64,000 nucleotides of DNA, taken from contig CAKSEE010000009.1 in assembly GCA_934446455.1 (NCBI GenBank), positions 5,711 through 69,710 of the forward strand, in the 5' to 3' direction. Under the pieces are notes generated by a model that did no database searches, was not told the DNA's origin, and was given only the letters and a program-made list of their open reading frames with translations. Of the stretch, positions 35,306 to 45,800 are shown piece after piece. Made by a program: the position numbers and the translations under genes. Origin of the DNA: an uncultured Oscillospiraceae bacterium. GTDB taxonomy: Bacteria > Bacillota > Clostridia > Oscillospirales > Ruminococcaceae. Position 1 is the stretch's first letter. The number at the start of each line of letters is the position of its first letter.

Positions 35306-35416
35306 TACCTCCTCGTCCGGGACGGCGCAGCGTATGATTATCTGCTCCTCCCCGCCCTCGGGCAGGTCCTCTATCGTTATCCTTATGGCAAATCACTCCC
35401 CCGCCGCCTGCACGCG

Positions 35417-36328
35417 TTATCTGTCGGACTGCGCGCGCCTTTTCGAGATAAGCGCGGCAGCTACTGCAAATATTATACCATATCCTGCAAGAATTGCAAG
35501 CTGCAATCCCGTGCCAATCTCAGTTTCACCGAATTTCAGCGTTATTCCCATGGCGTCGCTGTATTCGCTGACAAGCGCTTCGGGCGCGCCCCCGAACGTC
35601 TGCGCAAGCGCGCTTTCGGTAAGAATGCTGCGGAATAACGAGCAGCCGTATATCGTCGGCAGGCACCTGAGCACCGTCTGCACAGCCTCGGGCAGAGTGC
35701 CTATGGGCAGATATATTCCGCCGATAAAGCCAACGAGCGTTCCTATAAGCGTTGCGAAGCCCGACCATGCGCCCTCCGTCCTGACAAGCGAAGCCGCAAA
35801 ATACAATACCCCCGCGCAGGTAAAGCTGTTGAGCGCTATCGTGCCTATAAGCCCGAGCTGTCCCGCCATACCGGGAAGCTGAGCGCCGTTCGCCGCCGCG
35901 AAAATCTCGCCCGCCGCAAGCGTTATAAGGCAGATGAACACAGACGCCGCCCACGACGAGAATATGTACCCGAGCGCAAGGCTCACACGGCTTATCGGCG
36001 CCGTTCTGAAGCTGTTGAGACGCCCGCGCGCCGCGTCGTTTATCATGATGGAAAGCGTCATTGTAGTGACGGTAACGCCGTTCACGCAGAGCACGCCGCC
36101 GGTCGTCCACAGCAGAACCAGCAGCTTTGCGTTCTTGCCGTTGTCGTCCGCAGAGCCGAGCCCGTACTGCGCAAGCAGGTCCGTTATCGAATTGACGTTC
36201 ATGTCCCCGAGGAACACCAGCATAAGCACGATTACGATAAGCATGGAAAGCAGCGAAAAAAACACCGCCGACCTGTCCCGAAGATATATTTTTATGTTTC
36301 TGCCCGCAAGCTTAAGTATCTTACTCAT
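35417..36328 (-). CDS. ABC-2 type transporter permease
   Basis: A 303-residue protein with about six membrane helices and a large loop after the first helix, as in ABC-2/DrrB exporters. Its ATG overlaps the ATPase stop (ATGA). Together they likely export a drug, lipid or peptide; the substrate is unknown. Confidence 0.88.
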   Translation of the reverse strand: MSKILKLAGRNIKIYLRDRSAVFFSLLSMLIVIVLMLVFLGDMNVNSITDLLAQYGLGSADDNGKNAKLLVLLWTTGGVLCVNGVTVTTMTLSIMINDAARGRLNSFRTAPISRVSLALGYIFSSWAASVFICLITLAAGEIFAAANGAQLPGMAGQLGLIGTIALNSFTCAGVLYFAASLVRTEGAWSGFATLIGTLVGFIGGIYLPIGTLPEAVQTVLRCLPTIYGCSLFRSILTESALAQTFGGAPEALVSEYSDAMGITLKFGETEIGTGLQLAILAGYGIIFAVAAALISKRRAQSDR

Positions 36329-37230
36329 GTCCTGTCCTCCGTTGTATCAAGCTTTCTTCCCGCAGCGTTAAGGAACACATCGTCCATTGTGCCGTTTATC
36401 ACCTCAAAGCCGTCTATATCGCCGCGCACCCTGTCAAGCACCGCAAGCGCGTCAAGCGTGCGCGAAAGCTCCATGCTGTAGCCGTAGCTTTCCCGCGTAA
36501 GCCCATGCGCCGCAAGCTCGCGCTCGGTGTAAAGCCGCAGCTTGTCGCGCGCGTATTGCTCCTTAAGCTCAAACGGCGAGCCCTGCGCGCATATCCTGCC
36601 GCTCTCAAGTATCACGATATCGTCCGCAGCGGCGGCTTCCTCCATGTAGTGGGTGGTGAGGAACACCGTCATGCCCTCCCTGCGAAGCTGCGCCACGCTC
36701 TCCCACACGCTCTTGCGGGTTGCGGGGTCAAGCCCCGTCGTCGGCTCGTCAAGGAAGAGCAGCTCGGGCGTGTGCATGAGCGCAGCGGCTATCTCGCAGC
36801 GCCGCTTCTGCCCGCCCGAAAGCGTTTTGTAGCGCTTGTCCTCAACGTCCCCGAGCGAAAGAATGTCGCACACGCGCCCGAAATTTTCAAGGCACTTCAC
36901 GCGGCTCTCGCCGTATATCGCGCCGCGCAGCAGCAGATTCTCACGCACGGTGAGCATTTCATCAAGGCAGTTGTTCTGATACACTATGCCTATCCTGCGG
37001 CGGATCTCGTCATCATGCTTTCCAAGCTCAAACCCGCATACCGAAGCGCTGCCGCTCGTGGGGGCTATAAGCGTTGAGAGCATATTTATCGTTGTGGATT
37101 TGCCCGCGCCGTTCACCCCGAGGAAGCCGAAAAAGCCGCCCCTTTTCGCAGTGAAGCTTATGCCGTCGACCGCCCTGTGCGTGCCGTAAACCTTTGTGAG
37201 TTCATGTACTTCAATTATGTTTTCGTTCAT
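36325..37230 (-). CDS. ABC transporter ATP-binding protein (DrrA/CcmA type)
   Basis: A 301-residue ATPase with Walker A GVNGAGKST, the signature LSGGQKRR, Walker B LLFLDEPTTGLDP and a switch His in LTTHYMEEA. The C-terminal ~80 residues are the extra domain of DrrA-type exporters. First gene of the cluster ATPase, permease, LytTR, DUF3021, C39-like, acylphosphatase. The ATG follows AAAGGGCGG. Confidence 0.92.
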   Translation of the reverse strand: MNENIIEVHELTKVYGTHRAVDGISFTAKRGGFFGFLGVNGAGKSTTINMLSTLIAPTSGSASVCGFELGKHDDEIRRRIGIVYQNNCLDEMLTVRENLLLRGAIYGESRVKCLENFGRVCDILSLGDVEDKRYKTLSGGQKRRCEIAAALMHTPELLFLDEPTTGLDPATRKSVWESVAQLRREGMTVFLTTHYMEEAAAADDIVILESGRICAQGSPFELKEQYARDKLRLYTERELAAHGLTRESYGYSMELSRTLDALAVLDRVRGDIDGFEVINGTMDDVFLNAAGRKLDTTEDRT

Positions 37231-37474
37231 GCCGTACCGCCCTTTCTGTCTGTGAGCCTATTGTAGCACACCTCCGCCGCCTTTTCAAGCGATTTTCCGC
37301 AAGCTGCGCAATGCGCCCGCCAGCTTGCACGGGCGGGCGGTGAAATGCAGGGCGCAGGCTGAGCGCGCGCAGCCCCCGTCCCGACGACTGGGCTTGATTT
37401 CCCGCGCGGAATGTGGTACAATAGCCTATAGCGCCGTGCGAAGCAGAGTTCACGCGCGGCGGAAGGAGCGTTCT

Positions 37475-38026
37475 ATGAAAATAACACTTACCCCCTGCCC
37501 GCCCGAGCATATGGCGGCGGCGCGCAGGCTTTACAATACGGCGTTTCCGAAAGAGGAGCGCGCGCCGTTCTTCTTCCTTAAAGCGAGGGCGAAAAAGGGA
37601 AAGGCGCAGCTTTTCGCGGCGCTTGACGGCGGACAGTTCGCGGGGCTTGCATACGTTGTTACGCTTGAGGACATGACGTACCTGTTCTACCTTGCGGTGG
37701 TTGAGGAGCTGCGCGGGCAGGGCGCGGGCGGGGCTATAATCGCGGCGCTTAAGGAGCGCTACCCGCATAGCCGCATTTTCCTCTCGCGTGAGCAGCTTGA
37801 CGAAAACGCCGCGAATCTCCCGCAGCGCTTGGCGCGCAGGGAATTCTACCTTAAAAACGGGTTTACGGACATGGGCGCGTGCGTGCAGGAAGCGAAAATG
37901 ACATACGACGTTATGGGCATCGGCGGCAGGGTCTCCCCGCAGGAGTACGACAGGCTCATAACATCGTGGTCGGGGCGGCTTGTGAGAGGGCTGTTCACCA
38001 TGCGGCTTTACGAGGTGGGGCAATGA
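37475..38026 (+). CDS. GNAT-family N-acetyltransferase
   Basis: A 183-residue protein with the GNAT core YLFYLAVVEELRGQGAGGAII (acetyl-CoA loop R-G-Q-G-A-G) and a later ...REFYLKNGFTDMG strand. The start is the ATG behind GGAAGGAG. A promoter TTGATT-17-TACAAT lies about 55 bp upstream. Its stop overlaps the start of the DUF523 gene (ATGA). Confidence 0.88.
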   Translation: MKITLTPCPPEHMAAARRLYNTAFPKEERAPFFFLKARAKKGKAQLFAALDGGQFAGLAYVVTLEDMTYLFYLAVVEELRGQGAGGAIIAALKERYPHSRIFLSREQLDENAANLPQRLARREFYLKNGFTDMGACVQEAKMTYDVMGIGGRVSPQEYDRLITSWSGRLVRGLFTMRLYEVGQ

Positions 38027-38478
38027 GGATTCTTGTAAGCGCCTGCCTTTTGGGCGAGAAGTGCCGCTACGACGGCGGCTCGCGCGAGTGTACGCACCCG
38101 ATATTCACCAAATGGCGGGACGACGGCGCGCTTGTGCCGATTTGTCCCGAGGTGCGCGGTGGGCTTCCCGTGCCGCGAACGCCCTGCGAACGGCGCGGCA
38201 CGGCTGTCGTGTCGCGCGGCGGAGAGGACTTCACCGCGCAGTACCTCGCGGGGGCGCAGGCGGCGGTAAGGCTTGCTCAGGAATGCGGCGCGGCGCTCTG
38301 CGTGCTTAAGGAGAACAGCCCCTCGTGCGGGGCGAACCTCATATACGACGGCACATTCAGCGGCAGAACGGTTCGCGGACAGGGGCTTGCGGCGGAGCTT
38401 CTGCGGCAGGCGGGGTTCGCGGTGTTCAGCGAAAACGAGCTTGAAGCGGCGGCGGAGTTCCTCGCGCGGGGAGAATAA
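38023..38478 (+). CDS. DUF523 protein
   Basis: A 151-residue protein with the DUF523 pattern: VSACLLGEKCRYDGG at the N-terminus, PICPEVRGGLPVPR, and the Cys-containing LKENSPSCG. Conserved cysteines suggest metal or iron-sulfur binding; function is not known. Translationally coupled to the GNAT gene. A hairpin (cgcccg...cgggcg) at about 38484-38522 may terminate the operon. Confidence 0.9.
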   Translation: MRILVSACLLGEKCRYDGGSRECTHPIFTKWRDDGALVPICPEVRGGLPVPRTPCERRGTAVVSRGGEDFTAQYLAGAQAAVRLAQECGAALCVLKENSPSCGANLIYDGTFSGRTVRGQGLAAELLRQAGFAVFSENELEAAAEFLARGE

Positions 38479-38652
38479 ACGTTACGCCCGCGGAGCGCAG
38501 AAAAATGTGCGCTTCACGGGCGGTTTATGCCGCAAAATGCGGTTGATAGCAAAAGCCGCCGACAAGTAATGATACACTATTTCAATGCGCATTATTCTCC
38601 TACAAAAATACAGTGCGGTTTTTGTGTACTTCTACGAAAATCAATTTCATGC

Positions 38653-38682
38653 TTGACAAGAAGCGTATTGACACATTATAAT
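38653..38682 (+). promoter_or_regulatory. Promoter of the hypothetical lipoprotein gene
   Basis: TTGACA-18-TATAAT about 65 bp upstream of the ATG. The local region is AT-richer than its surroundings. Confidence 0.6.
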
Positions 38683-38749
38683 TGTATCAAGGCAGATAAA
38701 GTGGTATCTGCTTAAAACCGCGGTTATCTGAACAGAGGAGGTGCCGCCA

Positions 38750-39640
38750 ATGAACCTCGCCCGCATTATTCCCCTGTGCCTCTCGCTGTGCCTGCTGTGT
38801 TCATGCGCGGGCGCGGACTACAGCGAGAGTACACAGCTCCCAACTGAAGAGAGCATTGCTTCAGATGAGATTGCGCCTTTCACAGAAAGCACATCTGACG
38901 AAAGTGCTGCTACAGATGAACTCTCTGCCACAGAAGAAGCCGCGCTTGATTCCAACGAAAAGTATCACGGCTTCTACGAATATGAAAGCAGTCTTAACCC
39001 CGAGGAATGCTCGCCGATAGACAAGTCGCTTGACTGTGAACAGCTTCTTCTTGACAGGGCGGAGGCTCTGCACAGGCTTATGGCGGACTACATGAATTAT
39101 GTTGATTGTTTGGTTTATGAGGTAGACCGCAACAAATCCGAGCCGATAGGCGGTCAAGCGGTCAAATACCCGATAACGCAAAGCGAGTTCAAGACCTATG
39201 CCGAGTTTAAGGCGCTTTTTGCCGATTCAATTTACGGCGATTTCTTTGACAAGGTTTGCACCAAAGATTGCCCCAGAATGCTTGAAGAGGACGGTCATAT
39301 GTACTATGTTGCCCCATCGAGTGGCTACGGAGTAGACTGCGTTGAAACATGGTACTTAAGCACCACCGTCACCGACTACGAAATTATCGGTCATTTTGTA
39401 CTATTAAGAGGAACCTATGTATACCCCGAGGAACTCAATACTCCCGAATACCTTAACAACGTTGATAACTACGAATTTTACGACATAACCGTACAAAATG
39501 TTGACGGGGAATACTTGCTGACAGACTGTTACGGTTCTAAGGGCTACGACTACTATCGCAGCCACGGCTGGCTTTACAACAAGCACTGGGCGGACCGCAG
39601 CCTTATCACAAATCCTGCGGTTAAGCCCGCGTTTCCTTAA
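38750..39640 (+). CDS. Hypothetical lipoprotein
   Basis: A 296-residue protein of unknown function. The lipoprotein signal ends LCLLCSCAGAD; a Ser/Thr/Glu-rich linker follows (about residues 25-70), then a ~220-residue mature domain I do not recognise, rich in Tyr and Asp. The start is the ATG behind GAGGAGGTG; an ATG three codons earlier overlaps the ribosome site. It stands alone and is convergent with the giant dockerin gene. Confidence 0.75.
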   Translation: MNLARIIPLCLSLCLLCSCAGADYSESTQLPTEESIASDEIAPFTESTSDESAATDELSATEEAALDSNEKYHGFYEYESSLNPEECSPIDKSLDCEQLLLDRAEALHRLMADYMNYVDCLVYEVDRNKSEPIGGQAVKYPITQSEFKTYAEFKALFADSIYGDFFDKVCTKDCPRMLEEDGHMYYVAPSSGYGVDCVETWYLSTTVTDYEIIGHFVLLRGTYVYPEELNTPEYLNNVDNYEFYDITVQNVDGEYLLTDCYGSKGYDYYRSHGWLYNKHWADRSLITNPAVKPAFP

Positions 39641-39751
39641 GTACGGGTGATTTTTACAGCCCTGCCCCCCGCTCACGGCTGACAGGCGCTGCAGGGGCAG
39701 GTAAAAAGTCCTGCCGCGGCGGGCGTATTAGCGGCGTTATCCGAATAAACA

Positions 39752-39782
39752 AGCCTCTTTGCGGCATTACCGCAGAGAGGCT
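39752..39782. terminator. Bidirectional-type hairpin between convergent genes
   Basis: A stem of 12 pairs with one mismatch (agcctct-tgcgg / ccgca-agaggct), flanked by short T tracts on both strands. It could end the lipoprotein transcript from the left and the dockerin transcript from the right. Confidence 0.6.
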
Positions 39783-39832
39783 CTGTTATTATATCGAATA
39801 CCCCGAAAATGAGCTGCTCAGAACCAAGCCGA

Positions 39833-39858
39833 ATGGGCGCACATTCCCGTGCGCCCAT
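39833..39858 (-). terminator. Hairpin after the dockerin gene
   Basis: A perfect 10-bp stem (atgggcgcac / gtgcgcccat) 23 bp after the dockerin stop. It closely resembles the hairpin at 49608-49633 after the phage integrase gene. Confidence 0.5.
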
Positions 39859-39881
39859 CATCTTGTTCAGTTTCGAGTAAT

Positions 39882-42800
39882 TCAGGCAGTCAGCCCAACC
39901 GACCATCTGAGCACCGCGCGGGCGTCGGCAATATCAATCTTGCCGTCGCCGTTGTAGTCGCCCACCCAAAGGTTCTCATACTCCTCAAGCCCTACTGAAT
40001 AGCGGAGCAGCGCGAGAGCGTCGCCCGAATTAAGTATGCCGTCGTTGTTTATATCGCCCGGTCTGTCGCTGTATTTGCAAATCATCACCGCATATTCGCC
40101 CGCAGCGTCCATGCCCGAAATAACCGCCGTGCCGTCCGCTACCAGCTTTACGCAGGTCCGGAATACAAGCTTGCCGTCCACCAGCTTGTAGACGTTCGCA
40201 AACTCGCCCGCATACTGCTTCCGGAACGCTGCCTTCAGCTCTGCGGGAACGTTAGTTACGCTGATCCTGTACTTACCGCCCGATACGCCGCGCAGCGTGA
40301 CGGTATCAATAGAACCGAAACGCATCGAGAAATCAACCGCAGAAACGGTCTTTATCTCAGAGCCGTCAACTAACCAGCTCTTAGCGCTGTCGTAAACGAA
40401 CTCAACCTTTATCCTGTTATCCGCAATCACCTTTATAACCTCGGCAGGAACTGTGGTCTTGCCGTTCAATGTAATTACCGCAGTGTCGCCATTCTGCTTG
40501 CTGAGGTCTGCCGCAATGTCCTCCCAGCTCTTCTGAATCCCGTTGATAGCAGGATTGGTATCGGTCGAGTCATCTCTGCCGCCGCCTCCTCCGCCGCCGT
40601 TTACCTGACCGCCGGAGTTACCGTCCTTTCTGGGAGTAATAACATAGCCGCATACTGTGCAGTATTCTGCTGTTGTGGCAGTTGCTTCGCCGCTTGAAAC
40701 GTGGCTCTCGGTTGCAGTCGCAGCGTCGCAGTATTCGCACTTGTGCCAATGGCCGTCCTTATCGTACGAGTACGTTACGGACCACTTGTGACCTGTCTTT
40801 GCTATAATCGTGTCTGCAAGCGCAATCTCGGTCGTTGCTGCCTCGTCGCTGTAATACTTTGCGCAGACCTTGCACTCCCAGTATTCGGTGTTGCCGTCGT
40901 TCTGGCAGGTCGCCTTAACAGCGTCATGGTGAGTGAGCGTGCCGTGCCCCGAATTTACAGTTTTGGAAACAGGCGCGCTGGCGTTCTTTTCATCCGTTTC
41001 CTTGTAGCGGATATACGCGGTGACTTCAACGTTGTGAGCTACGGTCGTGGTGTTTGCGTCGCTCCATGTCGTGCCGTCAAAGCTGTATTCAACGCCCTTA
41101 AGCGCGGTCTTTATCGTTGCTATAAGCTCGCTGCCGTCATTGGTGAATACAACGTCAAACGCAGCGGGGTCGGGCGCTTCCTGATTGTCCTTGTCGGTCA
41201 GGGTAACCTTAACGGTAAATGTAACGCCCTCATAGTTATCCGCAGTAAGCTTAATTGTGAATGAGCCTGTCTTACCTATGTCGCCAACGGTGTTCGGACC
41301 AAGATGGAAAGTGAACTTTCCATCGGAATAGCAGGCATTCGGGAAAATTCCCGCAACTATTGTTCCGTCCTTTTTAGCGCCGTCTACAGTTACCTTCCCC
41401 ATATTCTCGGGAAGTCCTGCAACGCTTACCGTTATATCCTTGTCGGTAGACCACCTGTACGAAACCTTGATATCGGGAAGCGTCAGGGCAGCAGCCTTTG
41501 CTATCGTGAACTTCCACGTATCCGCGGTAAGGTCTTTTGCCGCATAATTGTTGCCGCCCTCGGCAACGTCTATCTTGACTGTGTATGTGCCTGCATTGAT
41601 GGGCTCGGCTTCCTTGCCGCTCTCGTCGTAATACTTTACGGTGATTTCGCCCAAGCCTTTGGACTTAGCCGTTACGCTTGCAGCCTTTAACGTATTGTCG
41701 AACGTCAGGTCAGAAGCGGGTGCGAATGTAAAGTCAGCCGCTGTAAGCTTCTTCTTGCCGATTTTTACGACAAAGCTCTCAGAGTAATTCTCGGGGAAAT
41801 AACCCGACCCGTTATAAATGAGCTTGAATGTTACATTGCCCGCAGTATCTGCCCTATGCTTAAACGTTTTGCCGAGAAGGACAATTGGTTCTGTTTCACT
41901 GCCGACCAATACCTTAAACGAACCGTTAGGGTCCTCAGCGGTAATATCTTCGCCGTAAAAGTCGTTTTCAAAGGTTATCAGCGCCTTCAAGGTGAACTCA
42001 ATGTCGTCGCCGTAAACAGGCTCTTTATCACCCTCGCGGTTCAGCTCAAGCTTTTTGGCGTACTTAACGGACGGTACATAGGTGCTTCCCTTAAGCGAGG
42101 GGTAGTATGCAACGCCGTTTTCCGCGTCGTTCAGCCGCTTCTCCCAGATATCTCCGTCAAAGCCCATCTTGGCAAGCGCGCCGTAAGAAGTCATCTCAAG
42201 GGTTGTAAGACCCGTCGCTGCTTTATCCTCAGGGGATATGCTTACTTCCTTATTATAGTAACAATTGGAAGAACTGCTACAGCTAATCATTCCACCGATA
42301 TCACTGTTAATATTTCCGACAAAATAGCAGGATTCCAAGCTGTTACTTAAATTCGTTACGCTGATACCGCTTGCGCAATCGCCCGCTTTTACATCTGCCA
42401 GAACAAAGCAATTGCTTATTGTTCCCTGATTATCGTAGCACATACCGCCAGCGTGAGCCCCGGTAGTGTAAACTTTTCCCTCAAAGGAGCAGCCGTATAT
42501 AGTGCCGTAATTGTCTTCACAGATACCGCCAATATCTCTATCGCTTTCAACATTGCCCTTGACCGCAAGGTTAATGATAGTGCCCCTGTTTGTGCCAAAC
42601 AGTCCACAGGTGCTGCCGTCTGTCAGGGTTACAGTGTGACCGTTGCCGCTGAACATGCCGCTGAACGTACCCGTACTCAGGCTCGTCGGAATTAAATCAC
42701 TAGGCGCCAGAGAATAAGCAAGGGTTATATCGTCGCCGAGAACGAAATTTTCAGACCACTTCACGTCCCACTGCCAATAGGTACGAAAAACATCTTCAGA

Positions 42801-45800
42801 GCTGATAAGGGTGTAGGACTGCCAGTCGTCCCTGCCGCCTGCAAAGGCGAAGTTAAATACGTCGCTGCTGACGCCCCCGTATTCGCCGAAGCACTTAAGG
42901 CTCATATAATAGCAGGTTTTTGTGCCGAATTTGCCGTCTTTTGCGTCGGGAGTAACAACAACTCCCTTTCCTGCATTCCAGATATCGGGGTCGAAGCTGC
43001 CGATTTTGCCGATATCTTTGTCGCAAAGGATCTCGGTTTTGTAGGAGTAATTATCGCCTTTATTGTTTATTTTACCCGCGCCATTGATAAGGTTTATCGA
43101 CCCGCTGACATCCATGTCAAACCGGCAATGGCTCAATTCTGAGCTGCCGCCATAGGAGACGCCGTTGCCATTTCCGCAGATACCGCCGGTCATTGCAGAG
43201 CCTGTGAAACCGCTGACCTTGCCAACGCTTACACAATACACGACTACAGGGTCGTTACCATACATTTCTCCGCAAATGCCGCCTATATAATCCTTACCGC
43301 TTACATCAGCCGAGTTAAAGCAGTTGGATATTGTGGCATAGTTTATGCCGCATATACCGCCAACCTTGCCTTCACGCAGCGTGCTCTCCGATTGCTTTAC
43401 TTCACCGTCAAAGGAGCAGCTGTAAATCGTGCCTTCATTCTTTGCGCAGATACCGCCGATATACTCCTCGCCGGTAACTTCGCCGCTTACAGCGAGGTTC
43501 ATTATCAGACCCTTGTTCGTTCCGAACAGACCGACTAAATCATCACTATAATTCACTCTGATATTACTGATGGTATGCCCGTTGCCGCTGAACTTTCCCG
43601 TAAAGGAAGTGCCGCTCTTATACGCTATGGGACGATAATTGTTGCCGCCAAAATTGATATTTCGGGCAAGAACGTAGTTTCCGGAAAGATTTTCATCAAT
43701 TTTCCTGAAATCATCAACCGAGCTTATAAGCTCATATGCTTCCCAATTTTCTGTGCCGTCAAGGCTGAAGTTATATACGGGCGTTGATTCCAGAACCTTG
43801 GGCGCGCCAACGTTCTTAAGGCTGATATATGTTGCCGTCCTTGTGCCTGCTCTGCCGTCTATGTCAGTCACTTCACTGCGTCCCGCCTGCCATACCGTGT
43901 CGGCAAAGTCAGTCGGAAGTTCGCCGCTAAGCTCGGCGGTTGTCAGACCCTTTAACGTTTCGGTATCGCGGTCGTCAAAAGCGTCATAAATCGCTTTAAG
44001 CCCTGCGCTTACCTCGCTGTCAAAGTAGCTGTTTGTTATTTGTGCGCCATACGCGTACCCGCAAACACCGCCAATATAAGTGCTGTGCGTATCGGCAGTC
44101 TTGCCTATGCTTATGCAATAACTAACAGTCGAATTGGTAGTAGACTTAACGGACTCGCCGACAATTCCGCCGATGTTTCCGCTGGAAGAATTACGCGTTA
44201 CTTCGCTTAAATTTATGCAGTTTTCGATATCTCCCCCGCTATTACTGCCGCAAATACCGCCGACGCTGCTATCGCCGTTTACCGTGCCGTCCGCCGCGCA
44301 GCGCAAAATCCCGCCTTTGTTCTCGCCGCAGATACCGCCGACATAGCTTTTAGTGCCGTTTACAGTTCCGCTGAACGAGCAGTCAGCAATACGGCCGCCG
44401 CTTTCATTAGAAGCGCAGATACCGCCGACATATGCCGTTCCGCTGACATCTGCCTCAACGGCAAGGTTAATAATCGTGCCTTTGTTAGCGCCGAACAAGC
44501 CGGAATGCGACCCGAGTTCACGTTTAACTGTCACGTTCAAGATTTTGTGACCGTCGCCGCTGAAATTGCCGCTAAACGGCATGGAAAGCCCCGAGCCTGT
44601 GACTGACTCGGCGTCGCCGATGGGTTCAATCACCTCGCCGTTAAAGTCGATATCATTCTTGAGTACATAATTTCCCGAAAGATTATTTGCGATATTCTTG
44701 AAATCTTCCGCTGTTTCGATATACGTAAAGTCTTCAAATTTTTTGCCTATAGCGCCAACGCTGAAATCGTATGTCTGCCCGCCTTTTCTTGTCGCAGCAG
44801 TTCCAACGCCATTAAGGCTCGGATAAGTATAGATTGCCGTCTTATATCTGCCGTCTGTTTCGCCGCTCTCTGAGCCCTTTTCCCAATTAGAATTTAAGTC
44901 GCTAAGGAAAGAGCTGTCGCAAAGCTCCGCGGTGGTTTTGTAGTAAACTGTAGTATTATTTGAAAAACCGCCGAAAAGCTCTTTGGGGCACACGTCGCTG
45001 TCGCTATAGCAGTTTTCCAGCGAAGCGCCAGGTTGATTCATGACGCAAATGCCGAAACCCCTTTTATCAACGTAGCCGTCTTCATCGGTTACGTCTTCGG
45101 CGATTATTTCTCCGAAATTCAGGCAAGTTGTGATTTTACCATAATTGTTATTGCTTATTCCGCCTGCGGTGGATAAGCCTTCAATCGTGCCGGCGTTATA
45201 GCAATTTTGTACTACGCCAATCCCTCTATTGACGTAAACAATACCTGCGCTGTTTGCGCCTTTTATTGCCGCATTACTAAAGCAACGGCTGATTGTGCCG
45301 CTGTTCTCCTTGCTGATACCGCCGAGCTGACCGCCGTTACTGCTGGAGCATCTGATAGCTCCGCTTAAAACGCCGCAGCCATCGATAGTTCCGTTGTTGA
45401 ACGCGCATACGCCGCCTGCGTTCCCCGCATTCAAACTTGTTGTGATATCTACATTATCAAGGTAAACGCTTTTAATCTCGCCGCTGCTGTATGCAAGCAA
45501 ACCTAAGTTGTCGCCGCCGCTTATCGTCAGATTGCTTATAGTTTTCCCGTTGCCGTTAAACTTGCCGAGGAACTGGTTGTCTTTCGTTCCTATCGGCGTC
45601 CATTCCTTGCCGCCAAGGTCGATGTTGGCGGTAAGCTCAAAATATGTGTTCTCATTTGTTTCGCCGCCGTTCACCATCTTCGCTACATAAGCAAGCTCCT
45701 CGGCGCTCGATATCTTATAAGGCGCGCTCTGTGAGCCATCGCCGCCTGCAAATTCCGCTGCCGAATCAATCCATGTTTCCGCGCCTGCCGTTGTCGTCGG

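Noticed and set aside
37211-38023. Minus-strand open frame opposite the GNAT gene
   Set aside because: The plus-strand GNAT has a ribosome site, family motifs and coupling to DUF523; the minus frame has none of these.
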